Assembly (NCBI GenBank): GCA_965198495.1
Contig: CBDAPL010000002.1
Location: 558,001 to 622,000 of the forward strand
DNA: 64,000 bases
Direction of reading: 5' to 3'
From: RH-AL1 sp965198495
Lineage (GTDB): Bacteria > Pseudomonadota > Alphaproteobacteria > Rhizobiales > Beijerinckiaceae
In this document: positions 1 to 8,944 of the stretch, piece after piece
Position numbering within the stretch: the stretch's first letter is position 1
Layout of the letters: each line of letters begins with the position of its first letter
Translations under genes and position numbers: made by a program
The notes under the pieces: generated by a model
The model's database searches: none
Told to the model about the DNA's origin: nothing
What the model saw: only the letters and a program-made list of their open reading frames with translations

Positions 1-1700
1 TGGCCCGTTTGAAATACCAGCGGCCAAAGGATCGGTACCTGCTGACCCTGACAGATCGACTTAGTAGAAACGAAGGCAGCAGCCGCATTGGTTTGCGTGC
101 CGTAGTTTGCCGCTTTCATAAACCAGCCGGCGACATAATCGAGCGATTTCCAACTCGTGGTGCGATGGCCGAAGATCTCCTGCAGCTCATCCTTCTGCTC
201 GTCGTCTTGCCAAGTCGAGCCGAGGTAAGGCGGGTTACCGCAGATATACGTCTCCCCGCCCTCATTTTCGAAGTCGATCTGCGCCTGATCGAGCGGCGTG
301 TGGAAGAGGTCGTCGGCGTGGTGCTTCACTCCCGTCCCGGTCGGCGGGCAGATGCTCAGCCAGTCGAGCCGCAGCGCGTTGCCGCAGGTGATCCAGTTCT
401 CCGCGTCGAGCGGCAGGAACTCGGCCAGCGCCAGCTTCTGCCCGCGATAGAGCACGTCGGCCTGATATTCGGCGATGATGAGGGCGAGGCGTGCGACCTC
501 GGCCGGGAAGTCGCGCAGCTCGATGCCGCGGTAATTGGTGAGCGGGATGTCCGACGCTCGCTCGGACTCCCCGCGCCGCCGGTTGATCTCTGCCTCGATC
601 TCCCGCATCTGCTTGTAGGCGATCACCAGGAAGTTTCCGCTGCCGCACGCCGGATCGAACACCCGGATGCGCGCCATGCGATTGCGCAGGTTCAGCAGCT
701 TGCGCGCGTTGTCGCCCGCCTCCGCCAGCCTCTCGCACAGATCGTCGAGGAAGAGCGGGTTCAGCACCTTCAGGATGTTGGGCACGCTGGTGTAGTGCAT
801 CCCCAGCGCGCCGCGCTCCTCGTCGTCCGCGACGGCCTGGATCATCGATCCGAAGATGTCCGGGTTGATCTTCGTCCAGTCGAGGCCGCCGATGTGGAGC
901 AGGTAGGATCGCGCGATCCGGCTGAAGCGCGGCACGTCAAGGCTGCCTGAAAATAGCCCGCCGTTGACGTAAGGAAACGGGCTGGCCCAGCGGGCGATGC
1001 CCGCCGCCTCGCGGGTGGTTGTTGCCGTGTTCATGGCGCGGAACAGCTCGCCGATCACCTCGTGGGTGTTGGACGAGTCCCGCTCGCTCATCGTCTCGAT
1101 GGTGCCGGTGAACGGATAGCTGCGGTGGAAAATGTCGGTGTCCTCCGCGAAAAAGCAGAAGATCAGCCGCGCCATGAAGTGGTTCATGTCGGGCCGGCGC
1201 TCGGCGGCGTCCCAGTCCGGGTTCTCCTCCAGCAGCGTTCGATAGAGCCGGTTGAGGCGGCTCGTGGCGCGGATGTCGAAGCTGCTCTCGCGGAGCTGCC
1301 GGACGGTGGTGATCCCGGCCAACGGCAGGAAGAAGCCGAAATGGTCCGGGAAGGCGGCGTAGTCGCACGCGACCGTCTCGCCGGACTCCACGTCCTCGGC
1401 CTCGAACGTGTCCCCGTCCGTCGCCAGGACGAACTTGGCCTTGGCCTTGGCCGTCGCTGGGCTGGCCTTCAGCCGGCCCAGCGTCTCGGTGACGGCGCCG
1501 GGCGCGGCGACGGCGATATGGATGTTGTTGGTCTGAAGCACGCCGCCTAGATCCGAACGGTTTGAGGCGCCCGTGCGCAGCCGCTTGATGGTGGTCGCCT
1601 TGTTTCCGAACGCCTCAAGGAAGGCGAAGGGGAACTCGGCCGCGTCGAACGGACGCTCCGCGAGTGCCGACACGGCCTCCTCGATCTCGACGGCGTTCAT
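1..1700 (-). CDS. Class I SAM-dependent DNA methyltransferase of the MmeI-like group, 3' end outside window
   Basis: The reverse strand is open from an ATG at 1700 to the window edge, giving at least 566 residues. The SAM-binding motif FDPACGSGNF lies near residue 347 and the catalytic NPPY motif of N6-adenine methylases near residue 487. The last visible part, VSTKSICQGQQVPILWPL, matches the end of the methylase core in MmeI-like enzymes; the target-recognition region would follow outside the window. The N-terminal part is the helical domain usual in this group and no PD-ExK nuclease motif is evident there, so it may be a methylase without cleavage activity. It probably acts in restriction-modification or phage defence. 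Just upstream is the vapBC pair. Family is secure, exact role is not. Confidence 0.9.
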   Translation of the reverse strand, partial: MNAVEIEEAVSALAERPFDAAEFPFAFLEAFGNKATTIKRLRTGASNRSDLGGVLQTNNIHIAVAAPGAVTETLGRLKASPATAKAKAKFVLATDGDTFEAEDVESGETVACDYAAFPDHFGFFLPLAGITTVRQLRESSFDIRATSRLNRLYRTLLEENPDWDAAERRPDMNHFMARLIFCFFAEDTDIFHRSYPFTGTIETMSERDSSNTHEVIGELFRAMNTATTTREAAGIARWASPFPYVNGGLFSGSLDVPRFSRIARSYLLHIGGLDWTKINPDIFGSMIQAVADDEERGALGMHYTSVPNILKVLNPLFLDDLCERLAEAGDNARKLLNLRNRMARIRVFDPACGSGNFLVIAYKQMREIEAEINRRRGESERASDIPLTNYRGIELRDFPAEVARLALIIAEYQADVLYRGQKLALAEFLPLDAENWITCGNALRLDWLSICPPTGTGVKHHADDLFHTPLDQAQIDFENEGGETYICGNPPYLGSTWQDDEQKDELQEIFGHRTTSWKSLDYVAGWFMKAANYGTQTNAAAAFVSTKSICQGQQVPILWPLVFQTG

Positions 1701-1725
1701 CGGGGTTGCGCCGAGCTAAGCATTT

Positions 1726-2115
1726 TCATACAGCCCGCTCGATATCGGTCTGCGAAAAGTCGTCGCCCTTGAACAGCAAGGGTTCGCCGGTCGCCTTGGC
1801 GAGCGCGTAGGAGAAACAGTCGCCGAAGTTGAGCCCTGCCGGGTGTCGCCCCTTCCCGAAGCGCCGGAAGGCGTCGATCGCGAGACGGGCGTGGTCGACC
1901 GAGAGCGGCACGGTTCCCACCCGCATGTCGGCCAGCACCTCGTTCAGCACCGCCAGCCCTTCCTCGCGTCGGCGGGAGAGGACCACGATCGACGCCTCGA
2001 ACAGCCCGGCCGCACCCAGCAGTCTTGTGGACGCCATCCGGATGCTCTGCTCAAACGGCCGGCGTTCAGGCTCGTTCTCGATGATGGCGATCAGCGCGGA
2101 GCTGTCGATGACCAT
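1726..2115 (-). CDS. vapC: PIN-domain toxin VapC
   Basis: The protein has 129 residues, the usual length for VapC ribonuclease toxins. It opens with MVIDSSALIAI and carries the acidic residues of a PIN active site: Asp4, Glu40, Asp99 and Asp118 or Asp119. These toxins cut RNA, often initiator tRNA or rRNA, when their antitoxin is lost. The ATG overlaps the stop codon of the upstream antitoxin gene (ATGA), so the two are translationally coupled. It sits next to a DNA methyltransferase, in keeping with a defence or plasmid-maintenance setting. Confidence 0.93.
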   Translation of the reverse strand: MVIDSSALIAIIENEPERRPFEQSIRMASTRLLGAAGLFEASIVVLSRRREEGLAVLNEVLADMRVGTVPLSVDHARLAIDAFRRFGKGRHPAGLNFGDCFSYALAKATGEPLLFKGDDFSQTDIERAV

Positions 2116-2372
2116 CAGGATGGGAGTCCGTTCTCGTCATAGCCAAGGATTTCGTCGGGCGTGCGGGTGTCGAACACCGGGAGCGCGTTGTAGCGCTCGA
2201 TCGCGGCATTGATCTTAGCGTCGTCCCACGGCCGCTCGCCGCGCTTGAGCTGCTCGTCACGCAGACGCAGCCGGAGCGCGCCGCGCACGGCCTCTGTCAG
2301 CGTCTCGCCGGTTAGGCTCGCCACCTGGCGCGCGAGGCTGTCGGTTTCCTGATCCTTCAAGCTGAGCGCCAT
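2115..2372 (-). CDS. vapB: VapB-type antitoxin (Rv0623-like)
   Basis: An 85-residue protein starting MALSLKDQETDSLARQVASL, of the Rv0623/PSK transcription-factor type. The N-terminal half would form the DNA-binding and dimer domain, and the C-terminal part, rich in Trp, Asp and Pro, would wrap and inhibit the toxin. An in-frame upstream start at 2411 exists, but the extra 13 residues do not look like the family, so the ATG at 2372 is preferred. It overlaps vapC by ATGA. Such antitoxins usually repress their own operon together with the toxin. Confidence 0.9.
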   Translation of the reverse strand: MALSLKDQETDSLARQVASLTGETLTEAVRGALRLRLRDEQLKRGERPWDDAKINAAIERYNALPVFDTRTPDEILGYDENGLPS

Positions 2373-2804
2373 GCGGTTCCTTGTATAGATCGACCGTCGA
2401 AATATATACATACTCTTTGCAGAAGACGCCAGGGTTTCGTCCTCATCTAGCGAGTGCGAGCCTCCGCACGCTCGACATAGAGGGCGTCAAATGCCTCAAC
2501 AGGTTCAGGTCAAAGCCAGCTATGTCCATCGGGCGTTGTAAGGGCACTGGGATGAGCCGCGAAACCGCCCGTGTCGTTCCCAAGAGGCGGTCCTCCTCGG
2601 GAAAGCGGGCGGTTCTCCAGGATAGCTGTCGCTCATCCTGGCCTGAAAGCCGCTAGGCAGAAACCACCCGATGCGGGCTTAGCGGCCTCGGCTCGAAGGT
2701 CAGCTTCAGAGGATCCTGACGGTTGCTCTGAAAGGCCGCCATGGGCGCAGCGCAGACGGGCTGCTTCCTGTCCCAAAGCCTGGCCAGCGCGAACGATGGC
2801 GTGC
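2373..2804. other. Non-coding stretch upstream of vapB
   Basis: No convincing gene on either strand; the open frames here have no recognisable family signature. The vapBC promoter should lie at its left end. The right end runs into the dispersed repeat. Confidence 0.5.
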
Positions 2805-2965
2805 GGCAGCGTAGCGAAAGGGGATCGTGCGAGAGCATGTTGTGTTTCAGCGCCCTTCCCTCCGCCAGCATTTTACTTGGAAGTATTGTCTCTGCTTTTT
2901 AGGGAAGCTGAAAACTCAAGCAAACATAGGCTTGTATGCGAGTAGCTATTTACCTATTCAGCGTT
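2805..2965 (+). repeat. Dispersed repeat copy R1
   Basis: About 160 bases closely match 19915-20075. Shared blocks include GCGAAAGGGGATCGTGCG, CGCCCTTCCCTCCGCCAGC and CTCAAGCAAACA. The copy ends just where homology to a DNA methylase begins, so it marks a break point. It holds no gene of its own. Its nature is unknown. Confidence 0.75.
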
Positions 2966-3958
2966 GTTCGACAGCCACCATGCTCTTTAAGCCTCTCCGT
3001 TCTCGACGAGATCGCCACGCTGACGATGGATGCGACGGCCGGGCTGACGGACCCCGACGACGCGCCCGAGGCTCCGGCAGATCCGGTGAGCCGCTTGGGC
3101 GATGTCTGGATCCTCGGCAGCCACCGGCTGGTCTGTGGCGATGCCACGAGCGCCGAGGACGTGGCTCGGGCGCTGGATGGTGTCACCCCAGCCCTGATGG
3201 TCTCAGACCCGCCGTACGGTGTTGCTTATGACCCTTCCTGGCGTGCTCGCGCCGGCGTGAACCTCAACCCTGGCAAGCTCGGCAAGGTCGACAACGACGA
3301 CCAGGCGGACTGGTCCGCGGCCTGGGCGCTGTTCCCCGGCGACGTCGCCTACGTCTGGCACGCCGGCAAGTTCGCTGCGGTCGTGCAAGCCAGCCTCGAG
3401 AAATGCGACTTCGAGGTGCGCTCGCAGCTGATCTGGGGAAAGGATCGCTTCGCCCTCAGCCGCGGCGATTATCATTGGCAGCACGAGCCATGCTGGTACG
3501 CGGTGCGCCGCAATGCCCGCGGCGGCTGGTCGGGCGACCGCTCGCAATCGACGCTCTGGACGATCCCGTCGCGCGAGGACAAGGGACTGGGCCACGGCAC
3601 GCAGAAGCCGGTGGAGTGCATGCGTCGGCCAATCGCCAACAACTCGTCGCCCGGGCAGGCCGTCTATGATCCCTTCGTCGGCTCGGGTACGACGATCATC
3701 GCCGGCGAGATGACAGGGCGCTTCGTCCACGCGCTCGAGCTCAACCCGGCTTACGTCGACGTGGCGGTGATCCGATGGCAGAGCTTCACGGGCAAGACGG
3801 CGATCCTGGAGGCCACCAGCGAGAGCTTCCTGGCGACGATGGCGGCGAGATCCGCTGGTTCCGCTTCGTCCGACATGCCGACCGCGCCGCCTTCGAAGCG
3901 CAGGGCTGGATCTTCGCCGCGAACCTCGGCCCGGTCCACGGCTGCTACAGCGTCCTGA
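2936..3958 (+). pseudogene. 5'-truncated DNA modification methylase (ParB-linked N4/N6 methylase type)
   Basis: The frame encodes motif IV as VSDPPYGVAYDP and motif I late, as DPFVGSGTT, in the order typical of beta-class DNA methylases. Full-length relatives in alphaproteobacteria carry an N-terminal ParB-like nuclease domain of more than 100 residues; here that part is missing and replaced by repeat R1. Recognisable methylase sequence starts around 3000, and ATG 3026 is the first start within it. The C-terminal end after residue about 300 (MAARSAGSA onward) reads into a second conserved frame and looks unnatural. The catalytic part is intact, so a shortened protein could still be made, but a gene relic is more likely. 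Confidence 0.75.
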
Positions 3959-3984
3959 TGGAGCGACCGTCGTCAAAGCTCTGA
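3775..3984 (+). CDS. Small conserved protein overlapping the methylase 3' end
   Basis: This 69-residue frame overlaps the end of the methylase relic in a different phase. Its second half, EIRWFRFVRHADRAAFEAQG then LGPVHGCYSVLM, resembles short uncharacterised proteins that often sit next to ParB-linked methylases in alphaproteobacterial prophage-like regions. The homologous part begins about 3841, so the true start is unclear and may be a non-ATG codon just upstream. Function unknown. Confidence 0.5.
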   Translation: MAELHGQDGDPGGHQRELPGDDGGEIRWFRFVRHADRAAFEAQGWIFAANLGPVHGCYSVLMERPSSKL

Positions 3985-4283
3985 TGCTAATGAGGCTGCC
4001 GTCTCAAGCGTTAATGACTGGAGTGGGTGGACAGCGGACCTAGCTCCGGTGCGGGTTAAGGCCCGCGCCGCACCCGAACCCTTTCCCGTTTCTCCATCTC
4101 AATCAGGCCATTTCGGGAAAGGCGATTTGGGAACAGGTTTTGAGAAAGCGGCGCCTGCTCCTTCTGCCCTGCCCCGCAGGGGGGAGTGGCTTCCCAGCTC
4201 TATTTTCGTTTGCGGAAAGATGAAAAGCATCGTTGATGCTCCGTCGATCGACCATGCAGTCAGGTTGGCAAGCTATAGCCGTA
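3985..4283. other. Intergenic stretch, nothing recognised
   Basis: The frames present show no family signature. It separates the methylase relic from the convergent oxidoreductase gene cluster. Confidence 0.5.
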
Positions 4284-5078
4284 TCAACCCACCCGCATCC
4301 GATCCACGTGCAAGGCGAAGCCGGATGCACCTGGATCGCCGAGTTCGGGGCGCAGCTCCAGGCTAGGAACCTGGTAGTCGCCGCCGTTCTGCATTCTGTA
4401 TGGGATGGACGCGGTGGTCTCGATGCTGCGCATCCGCTCCCTGAGTTGGTCCGCCACCTTCTGGAACCCGGCCTCGTCCATCCGGTCCACGCGGTAGGCC
4501 ACAAAGGGCGGCAGGACGGTGTAGCCGGGATAGTAGAGGATGCCGTGGTTGATCGGGAACAAGATGTCCTCGATCGGACCGTTCACGCCGCGCGGGGCGT
4601 AGTGCGTCGCCCAGCCACCGACCGTGACGATCAGCATCGCGCGCTTGCCGGCCAGCGTACCTTCGCCGAAGCGGTCGCCCCAATGCGTGTCGCTCCGCTC
4701 GCCAACCCCATAAGCGAAGCCGAAGGCGTAGACGCGATCCACCCAGCCCTTGAGGATGGCCGGCATCGAATACCACCACAGGGGAAATTGCAGGATCAGC
4801 GTGTCGGCCCAGAGCAGCTTCTCCTGCTCGGCCCTCACGTCCTCCGTCAGTGATCCGGCGGCGAAGGCCTGGCCCGACGCGCCAGCCACCCGTAGCCGCT
4901 CGTCTTCCGCCATCTCGGGGAAGTCCGCGCGATCGACGCTCGCCTTCCAACCATCGGCGTAAAGGTCGCTGACGCGGACCTCGTGCCCCTGTGCTTCCAG
5001 CTCGGCCACGGCGACGTCGCGCAGCGCGCCGTTCAGGGAGTGGCGTTCCGGGTGGGCGAAGACGAGGAGAACCTTCAT
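4284..5078 (-). CDS. NAD(P)H dehydrogenase (quinone), flavodoxin-like fold
   Basis: A 264-residue protein starting MKVLLVFAHPERHSLNGALR, the FMN- or FAD-binding opening of the NQO1/KefF/MdaB group. The stretch LILQFPLWWYSMPAILKGWV, followed by VGGWATHYAPRG, is typical of the active-site region. These cytosolic enzymes reduce quinones by two electrons and protect against electrophiles. It is last in a three-gene set with a zinc-independent quinone oxidoreductase (28 bases upstream) and an MFS exporter, probably controlled by the divergent LysR gene. Quinone or nitro-compound detoxification is an inference. Confidence 0.88.
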   Translation of the reverse strand: MKVLLVFAHPERHSLNGALRDVAVAELEAQGHEVRVSDLYADGWKASVDRADFPEMAEDERLRVAGASGQAFAAGSLTEDVRAEQEKLLWADTLILQFPLWWYSMPAILKGWVDRVYAFGFAYGVGERSDTHWGDRFGEGTLAGKRAMLIVTVGGWATHYAPRGVNGPIEDILFPINHGILYYPGYTVLPPFVAYRVDRMDEAGFQKVADQLRERMRSIETTASIPYRMQNGGDYQVPSLELRPELGDPGASGFALHVDRMRVG

Positions 5079-5106
5079 GGTGCGTTGTTCCTGCTGGATG
5101 CGAGGG

Positions 5107-6114
5107 TCAGAACTCGAGGACGATCTTGCCGAAGTGGCCGCCGCTCTCCTGGAGCCGAAAGGCGTCCGCGATGGCGGCGAGCGGGAAGGAGCGGTCGCTC
5201 ACCGGATGGCCGTGGACGGCATCGATGCCGCGGATCAAGTCCATCTGATGACGGCGGCTGCCGACAATCAGCCCATGGAGGCGCTGCTGCCGGGCCATCA
5301 GCATGGCCGTCGGTACCGCTCCCGCCCTTCCGGTCAGAACGCCGATCAGCGCGATGTGGCCGCCTATGCGCGCGGCCTCGATCGAGTGCGCCAGCGTGCC
5401 CGGGCCGCCCACCTCCACGACGTGATCGACGCCGGTCCCGCCCGTAAGCTCCCGCACCCGGTTGCCCCAGTCCTCGTGCCGGCGGTAGTTGATGGTGTGC
5501 GCAGCACCCATCGCGCGAAGCCGCTCCAGCTTCTCGTCGGAGGAGGAGGTCGCGATCACCGTGGCCCTCATGGCCCGGGCAATCTGCATCGCGAAGATCG
5601 AAACGCCACCCGTGCCGAGCACCAGCACGCTGTCGCCGACCTTGAGGCCGCCATTGACCACAAGGGCCCGCCACGCGGTCACCCCGGCCGTGGTCAGGGT
5701 CGCGGCCGCGGCGTGGCTCCAGCCGGTCGGCGCGTGCGTGAAGGAGGTCGCCGGCGCGACCACCACCTCCCGGGCGAAGCCGTCGATCCCATCGCCCGGT
5801 GTGGTGGCGAAGTCGGCGAGGGAGGCTTCGCCGTCCAGCCAGGTCGGGAAGAAGGTCGACACGACATGGTCGCCGGGCCTGAACTCAGTGACTTCCGAGC
5901 CGACCGCCTCGACCACCCCGGCGCCGTCGGCCATGGGGATGCGGCCATCGGCGGCCGGCAGCCGTCCCGTCACCACGCCCAGATCGTGAAAGTTCAGGGA
6001 GGTGGCATGCACCCGCACGCGGATGGCGCTCGGTCCGGGATCGCCGGGGTCGGTAAGATCCACCAACGTCAGGCCGTCGAGCCCTTGCTGAGGATGAGCC
6101 TGGACAGCCTTCAT
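5107..6114 (-). CDS. Zinc-independent alcohol dehydrogenase/quinone oxidoreductase (MDR family)
   Basis: The protein has 335 residues and starts MKAVQAHPQQGLDGLTLVDL. The GroES-like N-terminal half carries NFHDLGVVTGRLPAADGRIP and the Rossmann half carries VLVLGTGGVSIFAMQIA for NAD(P) binding. The zinc-ligand cysteines of classical alcohol dehydrogenases are absent, which fits the quinone-oxidoreductase branch. The start ATG overlaps the stop of the upstream MFS gene by four bases (ATGA). A far longer open frame continues upstream but it is antisense-like read-through of the MFS gene. Substrate unknown. Confidence 0.88.
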   Translation of the reverse strand: MKAVQAHPQQGLDGLTLVDLTDPGDPGPSAIRVRVHATSLNFHDLGVVTGRLPAADGRIPMADGAGVVEAVGSEVTEFRPGDHVVSTFFPTWLDGEASLADFATTPGDGIDGFAREVVVAPATSFTHAPTGWSHAAAATLTTAGVTAWRALVVNGGLKVGDSVLVLGTGGVSIFAMQIARAMRATVIATSSSDEKLERLRAMGAAHTINYRRHEDWGNRVRELTGGTGVDHVVEVGGPGTLAHSIEAARIGGHIALIGVLTGRAGAVPTAMLMARQQRLHGLIVGSRRHQMDLIRGIDAVHGHPVSDRSFPLAAIADAFRLQESGGHFGKIVLEF

Positions 6115-7325
6115 GCGGGTTCTCCCCGGCTGCGCGAGGGCAGCCATTGCAGGACGGTCGCGATCGCCGAGACGACCAGGACGGCGCCGAGGTAAGCCTG
6201 GGTCGTGCCCAGAAAGCCGATCAGCGGAACGGCGAATCCGGCGGCGATGGGCGGGACGCTCAGGGACAGGTAGGTGATCAGGAAGATCGCCGCGAACAGC
6301 TCCGCACGCTCGTGCAGCGGAGTGAGCGGCACGAGCGACTGGATGAGGCCGCTGAACGATGCGCCCAGCCCGGCACCGGCGAGCGCGCCGCCGACGAAGA
6401 ACAGCGCCAGTGCCCCGGTGCCGATCGACATGAGCAGGAGGCCGACCCCGGCCGTCACCGCCACCATGCCCACTACCGCCATGCGCCCAGGCGGCAGCCC
6501 GCGCAGCATCAGCGGAGACACGGCGCCGGCGCCGCACAGCACGGCGACGGTGGCGCCGTTCAGCAATCCGCTGTTGACGTCGAAGACGGTGCGCAGCAGC
6601 GACGGCCCGAGCGCGATGACGAAGCCGCACAAGGCCCAGATCGACAGGAGCAACGGCAGCCCGCGCGTGAAGCCGTCGCGTGCCGAACGGGCGACATGCA
6701 CGCTCGGCACCATGGAACGAAGCAGGCCGGGCACCGGGCTTGCCGTTTCGGGGATCAGCAGAACAATCGCCGCACCCAGGCAGAACAACCCCCCGAGCAA
6801 CCCGAACGCCCAGAGCTCCGCCTTGTCCGTCACTCCGAGCAGCGCCCCGGTGAAGAAGGCGCCCGTCGCCAGCCCCGCGAGCGGCGAGATACTGGTGAGC
6901 AGGCTGCCGAGTGCCTTGCGGGCCGGCGGCGCCGCCTCGATCACCGCAGCCGACAGGGCGCCGTTGACCACGCCCATGGACAGGCCCTGGACGATCCGGG
7001 CGGCCAGCAATCCGCCGATGCCGTCCGCCGTCAGGAACAGCGCCATGGACGCGACCTGGATCGCCAGCGCCGCGACGATCACCGGCTTGCGTCCCAGGTG
7101 GTCGGACAACGAGCCGGCCACGAGCAAGGTCACGAGAAGCACCAGGGAGTAGATGCTGAACGCGAGTGTCAGCATGCCCGGGGAGAAGCCCCAACGCCCT
7201 TGGAACACGACGAACAAGGGCGAGGGCACGCTGGCCGACACGAAAAACAGGAACAGGATGGCCGCGAGCAGCGGGAACGCGATCGAGGAACGGCGATGCG
7301 GTTCGAGAGAGAGGGTTTCCAGCAA
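6111..7325 (-). CDS. MFS transporter
   Basis: A 404-residue protein rich in hydrophobic segments, about 12 membrane spans. The loop after the second span reads GSLSDHLGRKPV, the G-x3-D-x2-GRK signature of the major facilitator family. The first start in frame is TTG at 7325. It is the first gene of a probable operon with the two oxidoreductases and diverges from a LysR regulator, which fits drug or metabolite export. Substrate not inferable. Confidence 0.88.
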   Translation of the reverse strand: MLETLSLEPHRRSSIAFPLLAAILFLFFVSASVPSPLFVVFQGRWGFSPGMLTLAFSIYSLVLLVTLLVAGSLSDHLGRKPVIVAALAIQVASMALFLTADGIGGLLAARIVQGLSMGVVNGALSAAVIEAAPPARKALGSLLTSISPLAGLATGAFFTGALLGVTDKAELWAFGLLGGLFCLGAAIVLLIPETASPVPGLLRSMVPSVHVARSARDGFTRGLPLLLSIWALCGFVIALGPSLLRTVFDVNSGLLNGATVAVLCGAGAVSPLMLRGLPPGRMAVVGMVAVTAGVGLLLMSIGTGALALFFVGGALAGAGLGASFSGLIQSLVPLTPLHERAELFAAIFLITYLSLSVPPIAAGFAVPLIGFLGTTQAYLGAVLVVSAIATVLQWLPSRSRGEPA

Positions 7326-7435
7326 ACTGCTATCCGTGTTGTCAATGGTAATTCTGGGAATTGAAGCCTGTTCGGGATATCGCGCGGCACATCGCAGTAT
7401 TGAAATCGAACCTTCTGCCTGTTGTTATCGAACGC

Positions 7436-8338
7436 ATGGATACCAGGAACCTCGATCTCGGCTTGCTCGTCACGCTCGAAGCCCTGCTGGCGGAAGGGAA
7501 CGTCACGCGTGCCGCCCGGCGCCTGAACCTGAGCCAGCCTGCCTTGTCGGCCCGGCTGGCGCGGCTTCGCAACGCACTTGGCGATCCCCTCCTCATTCCG
7601 GCCCAGCGCGGGATGGTCCTGACCCAGCGCGCCGTCGAGCTTCAGCACCCGTTGCATGAGGCGCTGGAGAGTATCCGCAGGGTTGTGGCAGATGGAGCAC
7701 CGTCCGACCCGGCAACCATGCAGGCCACCCTGGTGATCGCCGCGAGCGACTACGTGCAATATGCGCTGCTGACCCGCTTCTCGGTCGCGCTCAGGACCGA
7801 GGCGCCCATGGTCCGCATCGCCTGGCGTGCCCTCGACGTGCTGGCGCTCGCCACACAGTTGGAGCGCGGCGAGGTCGACCTAGCCCTGGCATCTCCGGAC
7901 CATGCACCGGCGGCCATGCGCCAGCGTCAGCTCTATTGTGAGGGTTACGCGGTGATCGCCCGGCAGGGACACCCGGCCGTGCAGGGATATGTCAGCCTGG
8001 ACGTGTTCTGTACTTTGGAGCACGTTGTGGTGTCCCCCCAGGGCGGCGGGTTCTCGGGACCTGCCGATGCGGCACTAGAGGCTGTTGGCCGCCGCCGCAC
8101 CGTAGCCCTGTCCACGTCGGGCTTCCTGATCGTGGCGGAGGTCGTATCGCGGTCCGACATGATTGCGCTGATTCCTCGGCGTGTTGCCGATGGCTGGTCG
8201 GATCGCCTGCAGGTGCTGGAACCGCCACTCACCATCCCTGGCTTTACCATCGCGAGTGTCTGGCACGACCGGACCACTAACCATCCGGCACAACGCTGGC
8301 TGCGTGAACGGCTGACGATGTTGGCCGCCGAGAAATAA
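7436..8338 (+). CDS. LysR-family transcriptional regulator
   Basis: About 300 residues from ATG 7436, starting MDTRNLDLGLLVTLEALLAE. The N-terminal winged helix-turn-helix contains VTRAARRLNLSQPALSARLA; the rest is the periplasmic-binding-like effector domain. An in-frame start 75 bases upstream would add a tail not seen in the family. It is divergent from the MFS/oxidoreductase operon with about 110 bases between starts, the usual layout of a LysR regulator and its target. Homologues with NodD-like binding domains respond to aromatic ligands; the effector here is unknown. Confidence 0.9.
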   Translation: MDTRNLDLGLLVTLEALLAEGNVTRAARRLNLSQPALSARLARLRNALGDPLLIPAQRGMVLTQRAVELQHPLHEALESIRRVVADGAPSDPATMQATLVIAASDYVQYALLTRFSVALRTEAPMVRIAWRALDVLALATQLERGEVDLALASPDHAPAAMRQRQLYCEGYAVIARQGHPAVQGYVSLDVFCTLEHVVVSPQGGGFSGPADAALEAVGRRRTVALSTSGFLIVAEVVSRSDMIALIPRRVADGWSDRLQVLEPPLTIPGFTIASVWHDRTTNHPAQRWLRERLTMLAAEK

Positions 8339-8496
8339 GCACCGACCGCACTGCTGTGCGAGGCCATTCACCGGCTTTCTCCAAATACCATCGTTTGCGG
8401 GAAGGCCTGGGCGTTGCCGGGAGGGCGGCGAGAGTCCGATTTGGGTCGAGAGCAGGCGGTCTGCTTCTCGAGACAGCGATCGTCCTGATCGCGCGA

Positions 8497-8733
8497 TCAC
8501 GGCATGATGCGGTAGACGCGTCCGCGATCCTCGATCGCCTCGGACCCGATCTGCAAGCCGAGCCTTTTCTTGAGCGCGCCGGCGATCGCTCCGCGCACCG
8601 TGTGAGGCTGCCAGCCGAAGGCGGCGACGATCTCCTCGGTGCTGGCACCTTCCGGCGCCTCGAGCATCGCGACGAGCTGCGCCTGCTTCGTCCCGGCGCG
8701 GCCCTGCGTCGGCTTGGTCTCCGCTGAGGCCAT
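8497..8733 (-). CDS. DUF3489 domain protein
   Basis: A 78-residue protein with GTKQAQLVAMLEAPEGAS and FGWQPHTVRGAIAGALKK, the hallmark of DUF3489. The fold resembles a small helix-turn-helix, so a DNA-binding role is possible. Such genes are common in alphaproteobacteria, often near mobile DNA. It stands alone between the LysR gene and an AraC gene. Confidence 0.85.
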   Translation of the reverse strand: MASAETKPTQGRAGTKQAQLVAMLEAPEGASTEEIVAAFGWQPHTVRGAIAGALKKRLGLQIGSEAIEDRGRVYRIMP

Positions 8734-8944
8734 GGAACGTCAGCTAACGGGCGCCGAGCCAACTTTTGTTGCTGGCGCAACATGACTGCCGCACGCTCAT
8801 TTCACCTTTCTGACGTCTTAATGCTTCGACGACCCATTCAGAGGGCCGCCAGCGGCCGAAGTGAAGGCAATAATGACGGCTCCGCCGTCTGGCAGTAGGG
8901 CGGTCATCCATAAACAGGAGGCCGCGCCGTTGACCTGTATGAGG

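Noticed and set aside
5107..7194. A 695-residue fusion of an unknown domain to the quinone oxidoreductase
   Set aside because: The first half is an out-of-phase reading of the MFS gene; the oxidoreductase has its own ATG with ATGA coupling.
6147..7364. A 405-residue plus-strand frame
   Set aside because: Antisense to the MFS gene; composition dominated by Arg, Gln, Asp and Glu without any domain pattern.
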